A DNA stretch of 64,000 nucleotides from Clostridiales bacterium (GTDB taxonomy: Bacteria; Bacillota; Clostridia; Oscillospirales; Oscillospiraceae). Below are positions 51,427-59,568 of this stretch, one piece after another. Location of the stretch: assembly GCA_029265405.1 (NCBI GenBank), contig JAJUJI010000007.1, positions 62,001-126,000 on the forward strand, given 5' to 3'. Position numbers and translations under genes: made by a program. A model generated the notes under the pieces. It saw only the letters and a program-made list of their open reading frames with translations, was not told the DNA's origin and searched no databases. The stretch's first letter is position 1. Every line of letters begins with the position of its first letter.

Positions 51427-51657
51427 CTATTCGAGCATGCCTTCGATGTAGCGCACCACGTCCCCCACGGTCTTAAGCTCGGCGACAGCCTCGTCGGTTA
51501 TGGTTACGGCAAATTCATCCTCCAGCGTCATTATCATTTCAACGACATCCAGAGAGTCGGCTCCAAGATCGCCCGCAATGTCGGTGTTTTCGGTGATGCT
51601 GTCCTCGTCTATGCCGAATTGGGCGGAAAGAATTTCCTTTAATTTATCAAGTACCAT
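51427..51657 (-). CDS. acpP: Acyl carrier protein
   Basis: The 76-residue acidic protein carries the phosphopantetheine site DLGADSLDVVE (S35). It has the usual length and four-helix pattern. The start is ATG 51657 with GGAGG 5 bases upstream, 12 bases after the jag stop, so it is translationally linked to the rpmH-yidC-jag operon. Usual neighbours (fabD, rnc) are not here. Role: fatty-acid chain elongation carrier. Confidence 0.95.
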   Translation of the reverse strand: MVLDKLKEILSAQFGIDEDSITENTDIAGDLGADSLDVVEMIMTLEDEFAVTITDEAVAELKTVGDVVRYIEGMLE

Positions 51658-51669
51658 ATTTACCTCCAA

Positions 51670-52320
51670 TTATTTCCTTTCGGTGCGCCTGCTCTTGCCG
51701 TAAGCTATCACGACGCGGCGGTTCGGCTCGCTTCCGGTGGAAAAAGTGCTGACATCCTTATAATCCTGAAGAGCGGTATGGATTACATGGCGCTCATAGG
51801 AATTCATGGGCTCAAGAGTCATATTCTTACGATATTTTATGACCTTGGCGGCCACTTTATAAGCTAAACTGCTGAGGGATTCCTCGCGTTTTTTGCGGTA
51901 ATTTTCCGCGTCCACGCTGACATGGATGCGGCTGTCCGAGCCGCGGTTGACGGCAAAGCTGGTTATGTGCTGTATTGCGTCGAGCGTTTCGCCGCGCCTG
52001 CCTATGAGCATGCCGAGCTTGTCGCCGGTCAGGTTGATGAAAATGCCGGCCTCGCCCCGATCCTCGACTACGGGCACCGCGTCGGAGCCCAGCCTCTCCA
52101 GCAGACCCTTCAAAAAGGCCTCCGCCTTTTCGGCGACGGACTCGGTATATTCGTAGCTCACGCGCACCTTGGCGGGAACCGCGCCGATGCCGAGAAAGCC
52201 GGCCTTGGATCTTTCAATGATTTCAACGGATACCTCGTCACGCCTTTTCCCCAGCGTGGCAAGAGCGGAGGCGATGGCATCCTCTTCGGTTTTTGCGACC
52301 GCTTCAATCGATTTAAGCAT
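51670..52320 (-). CDS. jag: Jag/SpoIIIJ-associated RNA-binding protein (KhpB)
   Basis: The 216-residue protein has an N-terminal Jag domain (LKSIEAVAKTEEDAIASALATLG), a KH domain with GRRGETLDAIQHITSF, and an R3H domain at the end (RRVVIAYGKSRR). Start ATG 52320 has GGAGG 5 bases upstream; an earlier ATG is embedded in the ribosome site. It follows yidC, as usual near the replication origin. It binds RNA and affects cell shape and division in relatives. Confidence 0.93.
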   Translation of the reverse strand: MLKSIEAVAKTEEDAIASALATLGKRRDEVSVEIIERSKAGFLGIGAVPAKVRVSYEYTESVAEKAEAFLKGLLERLGSDAVPVVEDRGEAGIFINLTGDKLGMLIGRRGETLDAIQHITSFAVNRGSDSRIHVSVDAENYRKKREESLSSLAYKVAAKVIKYRKNMTLEPMNSYERHVIHTALQDYKDVSTFSTGSEPNRRVVIAYGKSRRTERK

Positions 52321-52368
52321 CTTATCCTCCATTCACGGCGGGCCTGAGGCTCCGCACAGAGTCATGGT

Positions 52369-53676
52369 TTACTTTGTTCCGTCTTCTCTGAAATCTATTT
52401 CGGGGATGGCGGGAATTTCCTCGCTTTCCGACGCGGCGCCGCCCTGGAGCTCGGCCTCCGCGTCGGCCTGGTTATAGGCCTCAGCCCTGCCGGCGCTGTT
52501 ATCCTGCGCTGAAGCTGCCGTTCCTCTTGAAAAGCGGTCCGGATCGTAGGCCCTGCCGCGGGCGTAGGGCCGGTCGCCGACCTGAGAGGGATTTGCGTTT
52601 TCCTTGCGCTTATCCGCCGGACCGTGCTGGGCCTGCCACTCGGCCGCGCGCTGCTCGGCCTTTATTTTCTCATTCTTCTGTAATTTGCGCTTGCTCGTGT
52701 TGGGGTTGACCGCTGTGGCGCCCTCCTCGCGAAGCCTCGCGGTTTCAAGGCGCTTGCGCTCCAGCTCCTCCTCGCGGGCCTTTATCCGGGCGCGCCTCTC
52801 GGCGTCCTCGGCGTCAAGCTCGCGGGTAAAGACCTTGCCAAGTATAAAGTCCTGTATTGCCTGGAAAACCGATGAGGCTATCCAGTAAAGGCCCAGGGCG
52901 CCGGGCATGGCGAAGCCTATCCAGAGGGAGACCAGGGGCATCATGAGCATCATGGTTTTGTTGGTGCTGGCGGCCTCCGGAGCCACCGTCCCGCCGGAGG
53001 AGGCCATGCTGATCTTGCTGGAAACGTAGGCCAGCAGGGCCGAAACGACGGGTATGAGGAAAAGTCCGAGCTGGGGCCAGACGGGCTTGCCGTTGGAAAA
53101 AAAGGTCCAAAATTGCCAGGACGGCTGGCTGCCCAGGTCAAGGCCCAGAAAATTATAGTCCAGCTTCTGGAGCTTGTCGCTGATTCCGGCAAACCTCTCA
53201 AAATGCGCGGTTATGAATTGGGATTCGAATATCTGCTCGTATGCCTTGCCCTGGCCGGTGGCTGGGGCCACATAGCCCAGGGTCGTCAGCAGCTCCCGTA
53301 TGGTCTTGTAGGCGTCCGCTGAAACGCCCATCATTATGGTTATGGGATAGCGTATGGCCCTGTACAGCGCCAGCAGAATAGGAAAGGGGATCAGGGACCA
53401 CAGGCAGCCGCTCATGGGGTTGATCTTTTCCTCTTTATAAAACTTCTGCAGCTCTTCCTGGTATTTCTGCTTGTTGCCCTCGTATTTCTTTTCGAGCTCC
53501 TTAAGATAGGGAGTGAACCTGGCCTGCCGCATCATTCCCTTTTTGCTCTTCATGGAGAAGTAAAGGAGGATCAGCCTGACCAGAAGCGCGAAAAGAAATA
53601 TGGCTATGCCGTAGCTGTGGGTGAGGTTGTATAGGACAAGAAGCAGCCAGCCAAAGGGTTTAGCAATATAATCCAT
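52369..53676 (-). CDS. yidC: Membrane protein insertase YidC/OxaA
   Basis: The 435-residue polytopic membrane protein has about five hydrophobic segments. The conserved region includes KPFGWLLLVLYNLTHSYG, the cytoplasmic loop RQARFTPYLKELEKKYEGNK and FPILLALYRAIR. The C-terminal 140 residues are an unusually long charged, low-complexity tail after FTREL. There is no lipoprotein signal. ATG 53676 has AAGGAG 7 bases upstream. Confidence 0.94.
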   Translation of the reverse strand: MDYIAKPFGWLLLVLYNLTHSYGIAIFLFALLVRLILLYFSMKSKKGMMRQARFTPYLKELEKKYEGNKQKYQEELQKFYKEEKINPMSGCLWSLIPFPILLALYRAIRYPITIMMGVSADAYKTIRELLTTLGYVAPATGQGKAYEQIFESQFITAHFERFAGISDKLQKLDYNFLGLDLGSQPSWQFWTFFSNGKPVWPQLGLFLIPVVSALLAYVSSKISMASSGGTVAPEAASTNKTMMLMMPLVSLWIGFAMPGALGLYWIASSVFQAIQDFILGKVFTRELDAEDAERRARIKAREEELERKRLETARLREEGATAVNPNTSKRKLQKNEKIKAEQRAAEWQAQHGPADKRKENANPSQVGDRPYARGRAYDPDRFSRGTAASAQDNSAGRAEAYNQADAEAELQGGAASESEEIPAIPEIDFREDGTK

Positions 53677-53717
53677 CTAACAACTCCTTAACATACTGCC
53701 CGGAATATTAGCGACCC

Positions 53718-53927
53718 TCAGGGTACGGGGTCGTAGCCTCCCTTGTGGAAAGGGTGGCATCGCATAAAACGCCTGAAGGCTAGCCAGACGCCTTTTGGCG
53801 CTCCGTACTTTTCGATGGCTTCGAGGGCGTACTGCGAGCATGTGGGAATATAGCGGCAACAGGGAGGTTTGGCCGGGGACACAAACCTCCTGTAAAGCTT
53901 AATGAGAGCTATGAGAAAAGCCTTCAT
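53718..53927 (-). CDS. yidD: YidD membrane-insertion efficiency factor
   Basis: The 69-residue protein has the family signature [19 protein letters not shown] and ends [13 protein letters not shown]. It is small, membrane-associated and thought to assist YidC. Its start abuts the rnpA stop (TAA ATG). Confidence 0.95.
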   Translation of the reverse strand: MKAFLIALIKLYRRFVSPAKPPCCRYIPTCSQYALEAIEKYGAPKGVWLAFRRFMRCHPFHKGGYDPVP

Positions 53928-54272
53928 TTATTTGCAGCCCTTCAATATCCCTAATTTTTCCGCGGCGCCGAGCAAGCTGCGCTCGATGTCCCAATAAGAG
54001 GCTTCGGCAGCTTTTGCCCTGGCAACTACCACAATGTCCCAGCCCGTCCTGAACCTTGCCTCGTTGAGCCTGTAGATTTCCCTGATGCGGCGGCGCACTC
54101 GGTTCCTGTGCACCGCCTTGCCTATTTTTGAACCTACGGTAATCCCCAGCCTGTTTTCGGCCTTATGGTTTCTGCCGCAGTAAACAACCACCAGAGGCGA
54201 GGCGTAGCTTTTGCCTCTTGAATACAACCGCCTGAACTCGTAGTTCTTATTCAGGGACAGGGTGGCTTTCAT
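53928..54272 (-). CDS. rnpA: Ribonuclease P protein component
   Basis: The 114-residue basic protein assists RNase P RNA in tRNA 5' processing. FRRLYSRGKSYASPLVVVY, GKAVHRNRVRRRIREIYR and GWDIVVVAR are the RnpA conserved blocks. It starts 5 bases after the rpmH stop. Confidence 0.95.
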   Translation of the reverse strand: MKATLSLNKNYEFRRLYSRGKSYASPLVVVYCGRNHKAENRLGITVGSKIGKAVHRNRVRRRIREIYRLNEARFRTGWDIVVVARAKAAEASYWDIERSLLGAAEKLGILKGCK

Positions 54273-54277
54273 ACCGC

Positions 54278-54412
54278 TCAGACGGTCAGCTCTGCGCGGC
54301 CCTTAGCTCTGCGCCTGGCAAGCACCTTGCGGCCGTTTTTTGTGGACATTCTTTTGCGGAAGCCGTGAACCTTGGCTCTCTGGCGCTTCTTGGGCTGATA
54401 AGTCCTAAGCAT
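54278..54412 (-). CDS. rpmH: 50S ribosomal protein L34
   Basis: The 44-residue protein reads [18 protein letters not shown] and continues with [20 protein letters not shown], the typical L34. The ATG at 54412 has GGAGG 10 bases upstream. It heads the rpmH-rnpA-yidD-yidC-jag-acpP operon under a consensus promoter at 54546-54575. dnaA, normally next door, is absent. Confidence 0.97.
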   Translation of the reverse strand: MLRTYQPKKRQRAKVHGFRKRMSTKNGRKVLARRRAKGRAELTV

Positions 54413-54545
54413 GCGATATACACCTCCTGCGCTGCTTTATTATTACTCAACAGAGCATAAACAAACGTGGCGCTATGCTCCGCAGTCAACTTGAAATGCT
54501 CGCCGCCGGCCCGGGGATTAAGCAGGGGCGTATAGAGCGCGAAAC

Positions 54546-54575
54546 ATTGTACCTCAAACAAATTCTGCGTGTCAA
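54546..54575 (-). promoter_or_regulatory. Promoter of the rpmH operon
   Basis: On the minus strand TTGACA (54575-54570) and TACAAT (54551-54546) have 18-base spacing, leaving a leader of about 125 bases before rpmH. The rest of the 309-base gap 54413-54721 is GC-rich with palindromic GCGC runs near 54640-54715 and no gene. Confidence 0.75.
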
Positions 54576-54721
54576 CAGTTTGCCCGCTTTTTTTCGGAAG
54601 TATATGAGCTTGCTCATATTGCATCCATAACCTTCGGATAAGCCGGCGCGCGGCGCGGCAATGCGGCTTTTGCGGCCAATCCGCCGCGCTGCGTCCGCGC
54701 TTTAAACGCTCCGGTCCCGCC

Positions 54722-55519
54722 CTACTGCGCCGCTTTCAGGTCGCGCCTTTCAAAGCTCAGGAAGGCCCCGGCCAGGGCCGCCGCGGAAACGCACAGGGAA
54801 AGGGCCGCAAACAGCGGTTCAAGACGGCCCTCAAGAAGCTCGGTCGGCAGGAAATATTTGAAAAGCGCAAAAAACCTCAGGGCGCCTCCCTTTTCCAGCA
54901 TGTCGTATAATACGCCGAGCGCGTAGGAAACCAAAACTGCGGCGTTGGCCAGCTTAAGGCCGCGCTCGGCGCTTGAGCGGAAGGCGGCAAAGAAGGCCGC
55001 AAGGCTGAAAAAAGCAAGGCCCGTCAGCCAGGCGGAAGCCGAAAAAGCCCAAAACGGCACGCCCGCGCCGCCCTCAAGCCTCAGGGCGGCAGCGGAGGCC
55101 GCCGAAAGCAAACCGTTCAAAACGGCGTACGCCGTAAGATAAATCAGCGCCGCCAGCAGCTTAAGCGACAATATGCCGGAGCGGGAGCGGGGCTTTGTGA
55201 AAAGAAACTCGTAGGTTTTGTCAATGCTTTCCCTAGCGACGGCGCCGCCGCCCAACCAGACCGCGTATACCGCCGAAAGCAGGGCCGCATACTGGGCCAG
55301 TACGGAATAGAAGCCCCCAAAGGTGTCTATGTCGGCATTTGACATAAGCAGCATGGCTGTGACGATTTTGGGAAAGGCGGCCGCAAGCTCGGAAAAGCCT
55401 CCGCCGCCGGACAGGCCGGTCGCCTTCGTCATGCCCATAAAAATGAAGAAAAGGAGGCCTAAGGACCAGAAAAGAAAGGGCTTGAGTCCCGCCTTCAGCT
55501 CGCGCATAAGTATATTCAT
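54722..55519 (-). CDS. ABC-2-type transporter permease
   Basis: The 265-residue membrane protein has about six hydrophobic segments, a first helix near residues 13-31 (LKPFLFWSLGLLFFIFMG), and the overall look of ABC-2/CcmB-like export subunits that work in pairs. It follows a sister permease by 12 bases. Substrate unknown; such three-gene units often export drugs, peptides or lipids. Confidence 0.8.
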   Translation of the reverse strand: MNILMRELKAGLKPFLFWSLGLLFFIFMGMTKATGLSGGGGFSELAAAFPKIVTAMLLMSNADIDTFGGFYSVLAQYAALLSAVYAVWLGGGAVARESIDKTYEFLFTKPRSRSGILSLKLLAALIYLTAYAVLNGLLSAASAAALRLEGGAGVPFWAFSASAWLTGLAFFSLAAFFAAFRSSAERGLKLANAAVLVSYALGVLYDMLEKGGALRFFALFKYFLPTELLEGRLEPLFAALSLCVSAAALAGAFLSFERRDLKAAQ

Positions 55520-55531
55520 CCGCGCCCCCCC

Positions 55532-56329
55532 TTAAACCGAGCGTATCTCGCCGCGGCAATATCCGACATAAGCCGCCGCAAGCAGCACGGCGGACGCCGC
55601 AGCGGCGGTCAAAGCCAAAGGCGCGTCGAAGCGGCCCTCCTTAAGGGCCAAATTGACGTCGAAATATCCATATACCGCCAAAAAGCGGGAAGCCCTGTCC
55701 TCAAGCAGGTTGCCAAGGGCCGTCAGCACGAAGCCGGCCATCGTTATGGCCACCGCGCCGGCCGCCACCGAACGCACCTTTTTTAGGAAAACTCCAAAGA
55801 AAACGGACGCAGCAAGAATAATAAGCTGCGTGAAAAGCAGCGCGCTCCCGGCCAAAACCGCCCAGCCGGCCGGCGCGCCCCCTGAGCGGGGGAGGCTCAT
55901 GGCGGTAAAAACGGCTGTGTAAGCGGCATTTGCAGCCGCAAGCAGGGTAAGAGCGGCAAGAAGCTTGGCAAAAAACAGCCTGCCGCGGGATGCCGGCTTG
56001 GTCATCAAAAAATCCATGCATTTGGCGCGCTTCTCGCGCGAGAAAAGGCCGAGTCCCAGGCTTGAGGCCATGGCGGCGCCCATAACGGCGGCATATAGGA
56101 AGCAGAAGGAGTAAAAGCCGCCGAAGCTGAAAATGTCGTCCATAAACACGCCGAAGGCCGCCTTGAACTCCTTCGGAAAGCCGTCGATCACGGCTTCCAT
56201 TGAGGCGCGGCTGTCCAAAAACATGGGGTAGATTCCCACCACCATCGCTATGAGAAAAGCCAGAAGCACGGCGGCCCAAACCAGGGCGCCCTTCCACGCG
56301 CGCCTCAGCTCAAACAGATAGACGTTCAT
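55532..56329 (-). CDS. ABC-2-type transporter permease
   Basis: The 265-residue membrane protein is a paralogue-like partner of the next permease, of identical length, with similar hydrophobic pattern (FELRRAWKGALVWAAVLLAFLIAM at the N terminus). The start overlaps the ATPase stop as ATGA, indicating tight coupling. Together with the ATPase the two form a typical three-component exporter. Confidence 0.8.
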   Translation of the reverse strand: MNVYLFELRRAWKGALVWAAVLLAFLIAMVVGIYPMFLDSRASMEAVIDGFPKEFKAAFGVFMDDIFSFGGFYSFCFLYAAVMGAAMASSLGLGLFSREKRAKCMDFLMTKPASRGRLFFAKLLAALTLLAAANAAYTAVFTAMSLPRSGGAPAGWAVLAGSALLFTQLIILAASVFFGVFLKKVRSVAAGAVAITMAGFVLTALGNLLEDRASRFLAVYGYFDVNLALKEGRFDAPLALTAAAASAVLLAAAYVGYCRGEIRSV

Positions 56330-57216
56330 TGCGCCGCCTCCACGCCGGAATAGAAGCTCATGAATATCTCCTCCAGCTCAGGCTCGGAAATATCCAAATT
56401 CTCCAGTGAAAGCCCTGCCAGCCTCGCTATAAGGGCGTTTATGTCGCCCCTGTATATGAAGCTCACGTGGGGGCCGTCCGTTTTGATGTCGGAAGCGCCC
56501 TCAAGCTCGAAGCGCTCAAGCGGCTTCCTCGCCGTGAAGCCGACCTTTTTGTACGAGGTTTGGCGCAGCTCCGCCATTTTTTGTACGCTTATAATGCGGC
56601 CGTCCTTTATAATGGCAACTCTGTGGCAGATGCGCTGCACCTCGCTGAGTATATGCGACGAAAACAGGACCGAGGCGCCTCTTTCGTTTTCCCTGCCGAT
56701 AAGCTCGAAGAAGGTTCGCTGCATAAGCGGGTCCAGGCCGCTGGTGGGCTCGTCGAGTATGATAAGCCTCGGAGAATGCAGCAGGCCCTGGATAATGCCG
56801 ACCTTCTTCTTGTTGCCAAGGCTCATATCCTCTATTTTTTTGTTCAGGTCCAGCTCCAGGATTCCGGCAAGCTCCCTAATGCGCGCCGAGCAGTCCTTCC
56901 TGTAAAAGCTGGCCGAATACCTGAGCAGGTCTATTGCGCGCATGCCCTCGTAGTAAAACACCTCGCTCGGAAGATAGCCGACCTCGGCCAGTATCCTGAC
57001 CTTGTCCTTTTCGCAGTCCAGGCCGAAAATGCGCGCCTCGCCGCCGGTCTTGCGTATGAGGCCCAGCAGCGTCCGGATGGTGGTGGACTTGCCCGCCCCG
57101 TTGGGGCCAATAAAGCCGAAGATTTCGCCCTCGCCTATTTCCATATCGACGTCTATTATTCCGCGGGACTTGCCGTAGAACTTTGTGAGCTTTTTTGTTT
57201 CGAGCACCGTTTTCAC
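56326..57216 (-). CDS. ABC transporter ATPase of the exporter
   Basis: The frame is open from 57534, but the ATPase fold begins at GTG 57216, with GGAGG 8 bases upstream, giving 296 residues. Walker A GPNGAGKSTT, signature MSLGNKKKVGIIQ and Walker B LIILDEP are present; the signature is the relaxed LSLGxxKK form typical of export ATPases. It is coupled by ATGA to the first permease. Confidence 0.9.
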   Translation of the reverse strand: MKTVLETKKLTKFYGKSRGIIDVDMEIGEGEIFGFIGPNGAGKSTTIRTLLGLIRKTGGEARIFGLDCEKDKVRILAEVGYLPSEVFYYEGMRAIDLLRYSASFYRKDCSARIRELAGILELDLNKKIEDMSLGNKKKVGIIQGLLHSPRLIILDEPTSGLDPLMQRTFFELIGRENERGASVLFSSHILSEVQRICHRVAIIKDGRIISVQKMAELRQTSYKKVGFTARKPLERFELEGASDIKTDGPHVSFIYRGDINALIARLAGLSLENLDISEPELEEIFMSFYSGVEAAQ

Positions 57217-57479
57217 TGAATATTCCTCCGCATTCGCAATCGCCCCGCATAAGATGAAGGGCGGCCCTCGGACGGCCCCAATGGTCGGGATGGAGCCTTT
57301 GAGGCCGGGCATGCCCCGCAGCATGATGCATATATGACATATATATAATATTACCTTTGCGGCTTTCCGCAAGTCCCTTTTGCAAAATTTAAGAGAGCTG
57401 CGGGCGGATGTGTTGTAAAAGGCGCAGATATGCTGTATTATGCCATTATCATAGCATCGAAGGGCGGGAAAGAAAAGGA

Positions 57480-58898
57480 ATGGACGGCCTGTCGCTGAAC
57501 GAGCTGCTGAACGCATACTCCTTGTCCGGCGCATATCCCATGCACATGCCCGGCCATAAGAGGAACGGCTCCCTGCTGGGCGCGGAGCTGCCCTACAGGC
57601 TGGACATTACGGAAATACCCGGCTTCGATAATCTGCAAAGCCCGGAGGGCGTGCTGAAAAGCACGGCCGAGCTGGCGGCGCGCCTGTACGGGGCGGAAAG
57701 GGCCTACCTGTCGGTCAACGGGAGCACAGGGGCTATACTTGCCGCCGTAAGGGCCTGCGCAAAGCCCTATGACCAGGTGATAGTAGCCCGAAACTGCCAC
57801 AAGTCCGTATACAGCGCCATGGAAATTGGACTGCTGAAGCCGTCGTTTATTGCGCCGGATGTGGACCCTGATACCGGGATAGCCCGCAGCGTGGAGCCGG
57901 CCCAGGTGAGGGAGGCGCTGAAGGCCAATCCCGGCGCGAAGCTGGTGGTAGTGACCTCGCCGACCTACGAGGGAGTGCTCAGCGATATACGCGGCATCGC
58001 CGAGGCGGCGCACGAGAGCGGAATACCCCTGCTTGTGGATTCCGCGCACGGGGCGCATCTTGGCTTTTCACCCTTTTTCGGCGAGAGCGCCGTACAGGCG
58101 GGCGCGGACCTGACCGTAGTCAGCCTGCATAAAACGCTTCCGGCCCTGACGCAGAGCGCCTTGCTGCTTTCGCGCGGCGGGCTGACGGACGAAGCTGCGC
58201 TGCACAACGCGGTCAACGCCTTCCAGACCAGCAGCCCCTCCTACGTGCTTCTGGCCTCCATAGACGCCTGCCTGAGGCTGCTTGAGACGCAGGGAGGCAG
58301 GCTCTTTGCCGATTACGAGCGGAGACTTAAAAGATTCCGGGATAAGATGGGCAGGCTCAGGCGGCTGAGGCTGTACGGCCTTAAAGGCGATGGCCCGCGC
58401 CCGTACTACGGCCTCGACCCCGGAAAGCTGGCGATAGCGACAAATGCGGCCGATATTACCGGGCCGGAGCTGGCGGAGCTTTTGCGCGGCGAATACAAGA
58501 TCGAAACGGAGATGGCGGCGCCGGAATATGCGCTGGCCATGACCAGCCTTTGCGACACCGACGAGGGCTTTGAGCTGCTCTCGGAGGCCCTGCTCAAAAT
58601 AGACGCCGGGCTGAAGGAGGGGAGCGCGCGCTCAATGCCTGAGCGGCCCGCCCTGCCGCAAAGAGCTGCGTTTCCGTATGAGCTTGCGGGCGAGGAGGGG
58701 GAGCCTGTGGAGCTTTGCCGCTGCGCGGGGCGCGTATCGATGGAATACGTTTGGGCATATCCGCCGGGCGTTCCGCTGATAGCTCCAGGCGAAATAGTGC
58801 CGGACTGGCTTGCCAAGGGAGCCCCCGGCCTTGAAACGAGGAGCCTGCACAGCACCCGCGGCGGCTTTCCCCTTAGGCTCTATTGCAAGAAGGAATAG
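57480..58898 (+). CDS. Orn/Lys/Arg decarboxylase-family PLP enzyme
   Basis: The 472-residue fold-type I enzyme has PMHMPGHKRN near the start, SVNGSTGAILAAVRA, and the PLP lysine at K218 in SLHKTLPALTQSA. The C-terminal domain (YPPGVPLIAPGE) is the reduced one seen in small Gram-positive lysine/arginine decarboxylase-like proteins. It decarboxylates a basic amino acid to a polyamine or acts in a related reaction. ATG 57480 follows GAAAAGGA closely. It is divergent from the exporter. Confidence 0.86.
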   Translation: MDGLSLNELLNAYSLSGAYPMHMPGHKRNGSLLGAELPYRLDITEIPGFDNLQSPEGVLKSTAELAARLYGAERAYLSVNGSTGAILAAVRACAKPYDQVIVARNCHKSVYSAMEIGLLKPSFIAPDVDPDTGIARSVEPAQVREALKANPGAKLVVVTSPTYEGVLSDIRGIAEAAHESGIPLLVDSAHGAHLGFSPFFGESAVQAGADLTVVSLHKTLPALTQSALLLSRGGLTDEAALHNAVNAFQTSSPSYVLLASIDACLRLLETQGGRLFADYERRLKRFRDKMGRLRRLRLYGLKGDGPRPYYGLDPGKLAIATNAADITGPELAELLRGEYKIETEMAAPEYALAMTSLCDTDEGFELLSEALLKIDAGLKEGSARSMPERPALPQRAAFPYELAGEEGEPVELCRCAGRVSMEYVWAYPPGVPLIAPGEIVPDWLAKGAPGLETRSLHSTRGGFPLRLYCKKE

Positions 58899-58933
58899 CA
58901 TAATATTTATTTATTATATTGGAGTGGAAAGCT

Positions 58934-59212
58934 GTGAAAAAATCGACGCAGGTACTTATGCTCACGGCCGGGGCCATCATACTGGCCTTTGTAATAATGG
59001 GCCTGACCGTGGATATCAACAGGTTTATGCGGGATCTCAAGCCCTGGGTGTGCCTAATGTTCGGCACGGCCTTTCTATGCACGACAATCGCGTACGGGGA
59101 TATAAAAAACGACAGGACTCCTCAGCAGAGGAGGGCCATACGCCTGCTTATGCTCGCAATTACCGTAGTATGCTTCATTTTGGCCGCCGTAAGCTTCATA
59201 AATATGCACTGA
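58934..59212 (+). CDS. Small membrane protein of unknown function
   Basis: The 92-residue protein from GTG 58934 (GGAG 9 bases upstream) has three hydrophobic stretches (VLMLTAGAIILAFVIMGLTV, WVCLMFGTAFLCTTIAYG, LLMLAITVVCFILAAVSF). No recognisable family motif. It lies between a PLP enzyme and the SCIFF gene. Confidence 0.6.
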   Translation: MKKSTQVLMLTAGAIILAFVIMGLTVDINRFMRDLKPWVCLMFGTAFLCTTIAYGDIKNDRTPQQRRAIRLLMLAITVVCFILAAVSFINMH

Positions 59213-59254
59213 GCGCCTTTCGCCGCTTCTTTCCCGCCCGTACCGAAGATTTTT

Positions 59255-59284
59255 TTGACATCAGGCGGGCGGGGATGATATAAT
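59255..59284 (+). promoter_or_regulatory. Consensus promoter of scfA
   Basis: TTGACA (59255-59260) and TATAAT (59279-59284) match consensus exactly with 18-base spacing. The ribosome site CCGAGGAGA and ATG at 59322 follow. Confidence 0.85.
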
Positions 59285-59321
59285 TAAACGCTATAATATG
59301 CTTATCCGAGGAGACGGTTCC

Positions 59322-59474
59322 ATGAAAAGAATTACAACCTTAAACACGCGCGATTTGGCAAGGAGCGCCGCCGAGGGCGGCTGCGGCGAGTGCCAAACCT
59401 CCTGCCAGTCGGCCTGCAAAACCTCCTGCGGCGTTGCCAACCAGGCCTGCGAGAAAAAGCGGAAGGGCGACTGA
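59322..59474 (+). CDS. scfA: SCIFF ribosomally made peptide precursor (six cysteines in forty-five)
   Basis: The 50-residue peptide has a leader of about 20 residues (MKRITTLNTRDL) and a core with six cysteines: GCGECQTSCQSACKTSC then GVANQAC. It is the substrate of the adjacent radical SAM maturase, which forms a thioether crosslink. It is a near-universal Clostridia peptide of unknown cellular role. Too short for standard gene prediction; its own strong promoter and ribosome site and the maturase next door make the call firm. Confidence 0.95.
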   Translation: MKRITTLNTRDLARSAAEGGCGECQTSCQSACKTSCGVANQACEKKRKGD

Positions 59475-59492
59475 AGCGCCGGAAAAAGCATA

Positions 59493-59525
59493 GGCCGTTT
59501 GTCTCCTTGCCGGAAATAAACGGCC
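59493..59525 (+). terminator. Hairpin between scfA and its maturase gene
   Basis: GGCCGTTT and AAACGGCC arms with a 17-base loop, followed by a T-rich stretch at about 59529-59537. It could end most scfA transcripts and leave lower maturase expression by read-through. Confidence 0.7.
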
Positions 59526-59568
59526 CGCTTTATTTTTAATGCCTGCGAAGGCTTTAGCGGGAGATAAA

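Noticed and set aside
54413-54721. Replication origin with DnaA boxes near rpmH
   Set aside because: The gap holds a good promoter and GC-rich palindromic stretches but no cluster of TTATCCACA-like boxes, and dnaA is not adjacent.
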